From: an uncultured Anaerovibrio sp.
Lineage (GTDB): Bacteria > Bacillota > Negativicutes > Selenomonadales > Selenomonadaceae
Length of the DNA stretch: 64,000 bases
NCBI GenBank assembly: GCA_934203205.1
Contig: CAKPYV010000001.1
Coordinates: forward strand, 62,001-126,000
Direction of reading: 5' to 3'
A program made the translations under genes and the position numbers. A model generated the notes under the pieces. That model ran no database searches, was not told the origin of the DNA, and saw only the letters and a program-made list of their open reading frames with translations. Below, one piece after another: positions 60,395 to 64,000 of this stretch; the stretch's first letter is position 1; the number at the start of each line of letters is the position of its first letter.

Positions 60395-62689
60395 ATGATG
60401 GAACAAAAAGGTCAAAATAATGTCAACATCTACATACCGGAGGTAGCATCGGCTACGGCTGAGGTTACTATTGATGATGTTATAAATGCCGTGGTAAAGT
60501 ATCAGCCCCATGCTGATGTAAAATTGATACGGAAAGCTTATGATTTGGCTAACGCAGCCCATGCTGGCCAGAAGCGGGCTTCAGGAGAGGATTATATTAT
60601 TCATCCGCTGTGTGTGGCCAAGATTCTTACAGAATTACAGATTGATGCCACTACCATTACGGCGGCTCTGCTTCATGATGTAGTGGAGGATACTACCTAC
60701 TCTCAAAGCCAGATGGAGGATATTTTTGGGCCAGAAGTAGCCATGTTGATTGATGGTGTTACCAAGCTGGGTAAAATCAAATATCAGTCCAAGGTGGAGC
60801 AGCAGTCTGAGAATTATCGCAAGCTGTTTTTAGCTATGGCCAAGGATATTCGGGTTATTATGATTAAGCTGGCTGACCGCCTGCATAATATGCGTACCCT
60901 GAAATTTGTCAAGGAGGAAAAGCAGAAGCGGATTGCCAAGGAAACCATTGAGGTTTATGCACCCTTGGCCAATCGTCTAGGTATTTCCAATATTAAATGG
61001 GAGCTGGAGGATTTGTGCCTTCGCTATCTGGAGCCAGAGTTTTACTATGATTTGGTAGAAAAGGTAAAGCAGAAGCGACAGGAAAGACAGCGCTTTATTG
61101 AGGATTCCATTTTGCAGATTCACACCAAGTTGATACGCAGTGGTATCAAGGCGGAGATTAGCGGCAGAGCCAAGCATTTTTACAGCATTTACCGCAAAAT
61201 GAAGCGGGATAACAAGGATATTAGTGAAATTTATGATTTGTCTGCGGTGCGGGTACTGGTACACAATGTGAAGGATTGTTATGCGGTACTGGGTGTAATT
61301 CACGCTATGTGGAAGCCTATTCCTGGGCGGTTCAAGGATTATATTGCTATGCCAAAATCCAATGGCTATCAGTCCCTTCATACCACGGTTATGACCAGAG
61401 GTTATCCTCTGGAAATTCAGATTCGTACCTTTGCCATGCACAAAATCTCTGAATATGGTGTGGCTGCTCATTGGAAATACAAGGAGACAGGCCGCAGTGT
61501 GGGAGCAGGCAATGATTACGAAAAGAAAATTTCCTGGCTGCGGCAGATGGTGAATTTGCAACATGAGGTAAATGATCCTAGCGAGTATCTGGAAGCCTTG
61601 AAGATGGATATTTTCTCTGATGAGGTATTTGTCTTTACTCCTAATGGTGATGTTATAGACCTGCCTAAGGGCTCTGTGCCTATTGATTTTGCTTATCGCA
61701 TACATACCGAGGTGGGACATCACTGCGTAGGTGCTAAGGTTAATGGCAAGATTGTACCTTTGGAGTACAAGCTGCAGAACGGTGATCAGGTAGCTATTAT
61801 TACCAATAAAGCCAATAATGGGCCTAGCCGGGACTGGCTGAATATTGTAGCCTCCTCTGATACCAGAGCAAAGATTCGTTCTTGGTTCAAGAAAGAAAAG
61901 CGGGAAGAGAATATTATCCGGGGCCGGGATATGTTGGAAAAGGAGGCCAAGCGCCTGGGCTATGAGCCAAAGGATTTGCTGCGGGATGAATGGCTGAATT
62001 CTGTCTGTCTCCGCTTCAATATCAATAATGATGCAGATATGCTGGCGGCTATTGGTTATGGCGGTATTGCAATTAATGGTGTTATGGCCAAGCTCATTGA
62101 GCATCACAAAAAGGCCATCAAGGCAGCTACCCCTCCAGATGTTACCCAGATGCTGGAGAGTATCAAGCAGCAGCACCGGAACTCCAAGAAGAATAAGGCC
62201 AGTCATGGCATTCTGGTAGAGGGTGAATCCGGTATGCTGGTTCGTTTGGCTAGATGTTGCAACCCTATACCGGGAGATCCTATTATTGGTTATATTACCA
62301 AGGGTAGAGGTGTGTCTGTTCATAGAGCAGATTGTCCAAATGTACTGTCTGACGATGGGGATACTACCAGAGTTATAGATGTAAACTGGGATGTTGGTTT
62401 GGACAAGACTTATACAGTGGAAATTGAAATCAACTGTAATGATACCACAGGTGTCCTGACAAGTATTTTGTCTGTGCCAGCGGAGATGAAGATAAATGTA
62501 TCCTCTGTAAATGCCAAAGCAAACAAGGGTAATAAGACTTCCACTATTATTATGGGGCTGGAGGTAAATAATGCGGCTCAGATTTCTATGGTAATGGCCA
62601 AGATTCGTCGTTTGAAGGATATTTACAGCGTAGGCCGTGCTTTGTTTGCTGCTACTGACAATAATAGCAATACCAAGCATGGACGCTGA
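60395..62689 (+). CDS. rel: Bifunctional (p)ppGpp synthetase/hydrolase
   Basis: A 764-residue Rel/SpoT protein controlling the stringent response. The HD hydrolase domain has HPLCVAKIL and LLHDVVEDT near residues 65-95. The synthetase domain has RFKDYIAMPKSNGYQSLHTT near 310; the RxKD form is typical of bifunctional enzymes. TGS (VFTPNGDVIDLPKGSVPIDFAYRIH) and a C-terminal ACT domain follow. ATG 60395 is used because the longer frame has no clear ribosome binding site. Confidence 0.96.
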   Translation: MMEQKGQNNVNIYIPEVASATAEVTIDDVINAVVKYQPHADVKLIRKAYDLANAAHAGQKRASGEDYIIHPLCVAKILTELQIDATTITAALLHDVVEDTTYSQSQMEDIFGPEVAMLIDGVTKLGKIKYQSKVEQQSENYRKLFLAMAKDIRVIMIKLADRLHNMRTLKFVKEEKQKRIAKETIEVYAPLANRLGISNIKWELEDLCLRYLEPEFYYDLVEKVKQKRQERQRFIEDSILQIHTKLIRSGIKAEISGRAKHFYSIYRKMKRDNKDISEIYDLSAVRVLVHNVKDCYAVLGVIHAMWKPIPGRFKDYIAMPKSNGYQSLHTTVMTRGYPLEIQIRTFAMHKISEYGVAAHWKYKETGRSVGAGNDYEKKISWLRQMVNLQHEVNDPSEYLEALKMDIFSDEVFVFTPNGDVIDLPKGSVPIDFAYRIHTEVGHHCVGAKVNGKIVPLEYKLQNGDQVAIITNKANNGPSRDWLNIVASSDTRAKIRSWFKKEKREENIIRGRDMLEKEAKRLGYEPKDLLRDEWLNSVCLRFNINNDADMLAAIGYGGIAINGVMAKLIEHHKKAIKAATPPDVTQMLESIKQQHRNSKKNKASHGILVEGESGMLVRLARCCNPIPGDPIIGYITKGRGVSVHRADCPNVLSDDGDTTRVIDVNWDVGLDKTYTVEIEINCNDTTGVLTSILSVPAEMKINVSSVNAKANKGNKTSTIIMGLEVNNAAQISMVMAKIRRLKDIYSVGRALFAATDNNSNTKHGR

Positions 62690-62754
62690 TAATAAAGTGT
62701 TGGATGTTTCTGCCCTTATAGGTGGCAGGAGATTGAAAAATAAGAGGTGAGATA

Positions 62755-63387
62755 ATGGGTTTTTCAGTTGAAACATTGGTGGTAGGCCCTATTGAGGAGA
62801 ATTGCTATGTCCTAAAAGATGAGGAAACTGGACATGGTTTGATTATTGATCCGGGAGATAATGGTCAGGAAATTCTGGCTTATGTTCGTGATAATCATAT
62901 TGAGGTAGATTTGATTGTAAATACCCACGGCCATTGGGATCATATAGGTGCGGTGGATTTTCTGCGGGATGCATTGCAGGTGAAGCTGGCTATACATGGG
63001 GAGGATGCTTCTATGCTGACTGCTACAAGAGAGGAAATGGCGGCTTATAGTATCTTTGCTGGTGGAAAAAGACCGGCAGAAATATTGTTGAAAGATGGAG
63101 ATACGGTGAAATTCGGCCACAGCTCCTTGCAGGTTATGCATACTCCTGGCCATACCAAGGGAGGGATTTGTCTATATGGAGGAGGCTGTCTCTTTAGCGG
63201 TGATACTCTTTTTGCTGGCAGTGTAGGCAGAACAGATTTGCCTGGGGGGGATTATCGGGAGATGCTGGACTCTGTGCGGAGCAAGCTGAGGTCTGTGTCT
63301 GATGATACCAAGGTATATCCTGGTCATGGGCCAGCTACTAGTATGGCAAGAGAACGGCGCTGCAATCCTTATTTGCAGGAAAGATAG
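62755..63387 (+). CDS. Metallo-beta-lactamase-fold hydrolase (glyoxalase II-like)
   Basis: A 210-residue protein. The zinc motif THGHWDHIGA (HxHxDH) is near residue 57, HTPGHTKGG near 127, FSGDTLFAGSVGRTD near 143, and YPGHGP close to the end. This subfamily is often called hydroxyacylglutathione hydrolase-like, but anaerobes of this type may lack glutathione, so another thioester is possible. GAGGTGAGATA precedes ATG. It lies 65 bases after rel and may share its transcript. Confidence 0.9.
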   Translation: MGFSVETLVVGPIEENCYVLKDEETGHGLIIDPGDNGQEILAYVRDNHIEVDLIVNTHGHWDHIGAVDFLRDALQVKLAIHGEDASMLTATREEMAAYSIFAGGKRPAEILLKDGDTVKFGHSSLQVMHTPGHTKGGICLYGGGCLFSGDTLFAGSVGRTDLPGGDYREMLDSVRSKLRSVSDDTKVYPGHGPATSMARERRCNPYLQER

Positions 63388-63403
63388 CGTAGGGAGAGGC
63401 TTT

Positions 63404-63448
63404 TTGCTTTTAGCGGAAAAGTTTGCTATAATAATAAGTATTTTATTA
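63404..63448 (+). promoter_or_regulatory. Promoter and possible Fur/PerR box before the fur-family gene
   Basis: TTGCTT (63404-63409), 17 bases, TATAAT (63427-63432). A palindrome, TAATAA-N5-TTATTA (63432-63448), overlaps the -10 element. AT-rich palindromes of this kind are typical Fur/PerR operators, so autoregulation is likely but not shown. Confidence 0.6.
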
Positions 63449-63468
63449 GGGATAGAGGAGGTGGCCCT

Positions 63469-63933
63469 ATGCCATCATCGTATTCATTGGATGATTTGAA
63501 AAAGAGGCTGCAAGATAGTTCTTATAAGCTGACTCATCAGCGGAAGGTGGTTCTGGAAGTTTTTGTGGATAATCCAGGCTGTCATTTAAGTGCTGAGGAA
63601 GTTCATGATATTCTTAAGCAGAAGTCAGCAGATATTGGTCTGGCTACTGTATATCGTTCTTTGGAACTATTGAGTGCCAGGGATATTGATATTCTGCAGA
63701 AAATAGAATTTGGGGATGGCTGCTCTCGATATGAGCTGAATTTGACGGAGCCAAATACCCATCAGCATCATCATTTGATTTGTACCAAATGCAAAAAGGT
63801 AATGGAGTTTTCTGAGGATATGCTTGATACCTTGGAGGCGGATATTATGGAAAAATGCGGGTTCAAGGTAACTGACCATCAGGTAAAGTTCTTTGGCCTG
63901 TGCGAGGAGTGCCAGAAAAAGCTTGCTGATTAA
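63469..63933 (+). CDS. Fur/PerR-family metalloregulator
   Basis: A 154-residue winged-helix regulator. The DNA-binding half has YKLTHQRKVVLEVFVDNPGC, then GLATVYRSLELL for the recognition helix. The metal-sensing half has HQHHHLICTKC and GLCEECQKK, giving two CxxC pairs for structural zinc. Fur (iron), PerR (peroxide) and Zur cannot be separated with confidence by eye. AGGAGGTGG lies upstream. The last 67 bases of the window show no gene I can support. Confidence 0.92.
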   Translation: MPSSYSLDDLKKRLQDSSYKLTHQRKVVLEVFVDNPGCHLSAEEVHDILKQKSADIGLATVYRSLELLSARDIDILQKIEFGDGCSRYELNLTEPNTHQHHHLICTKCKKVMEFSEDMLDTLEADIMEKCGFKVTDHQVKFFGLCEECQKKLAD

Positions 63934-64000
63934 AAATTTTACTCTCAACAGTTCTCATCAGGTGGTAGTAAAGGTGGTTCGGGAGATTCTGAATCTCTTT

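Noticed and set aside
60977..62776. 599-codon open frame antisense to rel
   Set aside because: A long shadow frame caused by codon bias of rel. The translation is rich in His, Ile and Asn without domains, and no start signals are present.

Overview
The window is a bacterial chromosome segment of moderate GC. It is most likely from a Negativicutes anaerobe, probably Selenomonadaceae-like. The evidence is indirect: Firmicutes-style housekeeping genes (GatB, RNase J, Rel, a Fur/PerR-type regulator, strong AGGAGG ribosome binding sites) combined with an ATP-type PEP carboxykinase, a signal-peptide CbiK cobaltochelatase, a group 4 [NiFe] hydrogenase and several c-di-GMP enzymes. Genus is not determinable from the sequence alone.

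Layout. 0-4.2 kb: gatA end, gatB, a structured intergenic region, an unknown gene, aroC and aroK. 4.2-10.2 kb: a large PAS-GGDEF cyclase on the minus strand, a small XRE-like gene, a stand-alone second RNA polymerase alpha subunit, a DEDDh exonuclease and tmRNA. 10.2-22.1 kb: MATE transporter, a decayed HEPN/MNT toxin-antitoxin pair, nitroreductase, RNase J, an FTR-like protein, nadE, a sodium/solute symporter, a DUF2939-like protein, YbaK and thrC. 22.3-28.5 kb: pckA, then a cobalamin riboswitch ahead of a BtuF-BtuD-BtuC-type importer and secreted CbiK. 28.7-30.9 kb: a REC-EAL protein. 31-41.8 kb: dsdA runs directly into hyfBCEFG-I (membrane [NiFe] hydrogenase), followed by an AbiF/AbiD-type HEPN protein, DUF1292 and a TtcA-like protein. 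42-47.1 kb: a PAS-GGEEF cyclase, then a membrane-anchored BMP-type binding protein overlapping a GGDEF-EAL gene broken by one in-frame stop, then DUF2442/DUF4160 remnants. 47.4-50.1 kb: dapB, asd and an AlkD-like gene.

50.1-55 kb is the accessory part. It holds a small terminated RNA in front of a truncated AbiF fragment that overlaps an asparaginase gene. It also has large nested palindromes, three copies of one repeat (two inverted around a DUF169 gene, one supplying the end of another gene), and an apparently unannotated convergent RNA/peptide locus at 53.4-53.95 kb with the layout of a type I toxin-antitoxin system. 55-64 kb returns to housekeeping: a coiled-coil protein, mtnP-trmO, a gene behind an attenuator-like leader, recJ, rel, a metallo-beta-lactamase-fold hydrolase and fur/perR.

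How it fits together. The metabolic genes suit amino-acid and dicarboxylate fermentation: D-serine and asparagine deamination, PEP carboxykinase, and H2 evolution or ion pumping by the Hyf-like complex. Corrinoid supply fits a B12-dependent propionate route, which is an inference. Four c-di-GMP proteins in 42 kb, one coupled to a periplasmic binding protein, point to ligand-controlled c-di-GMP signalling. Defence and toxin-antitoxin genes appear in several stages of decay.
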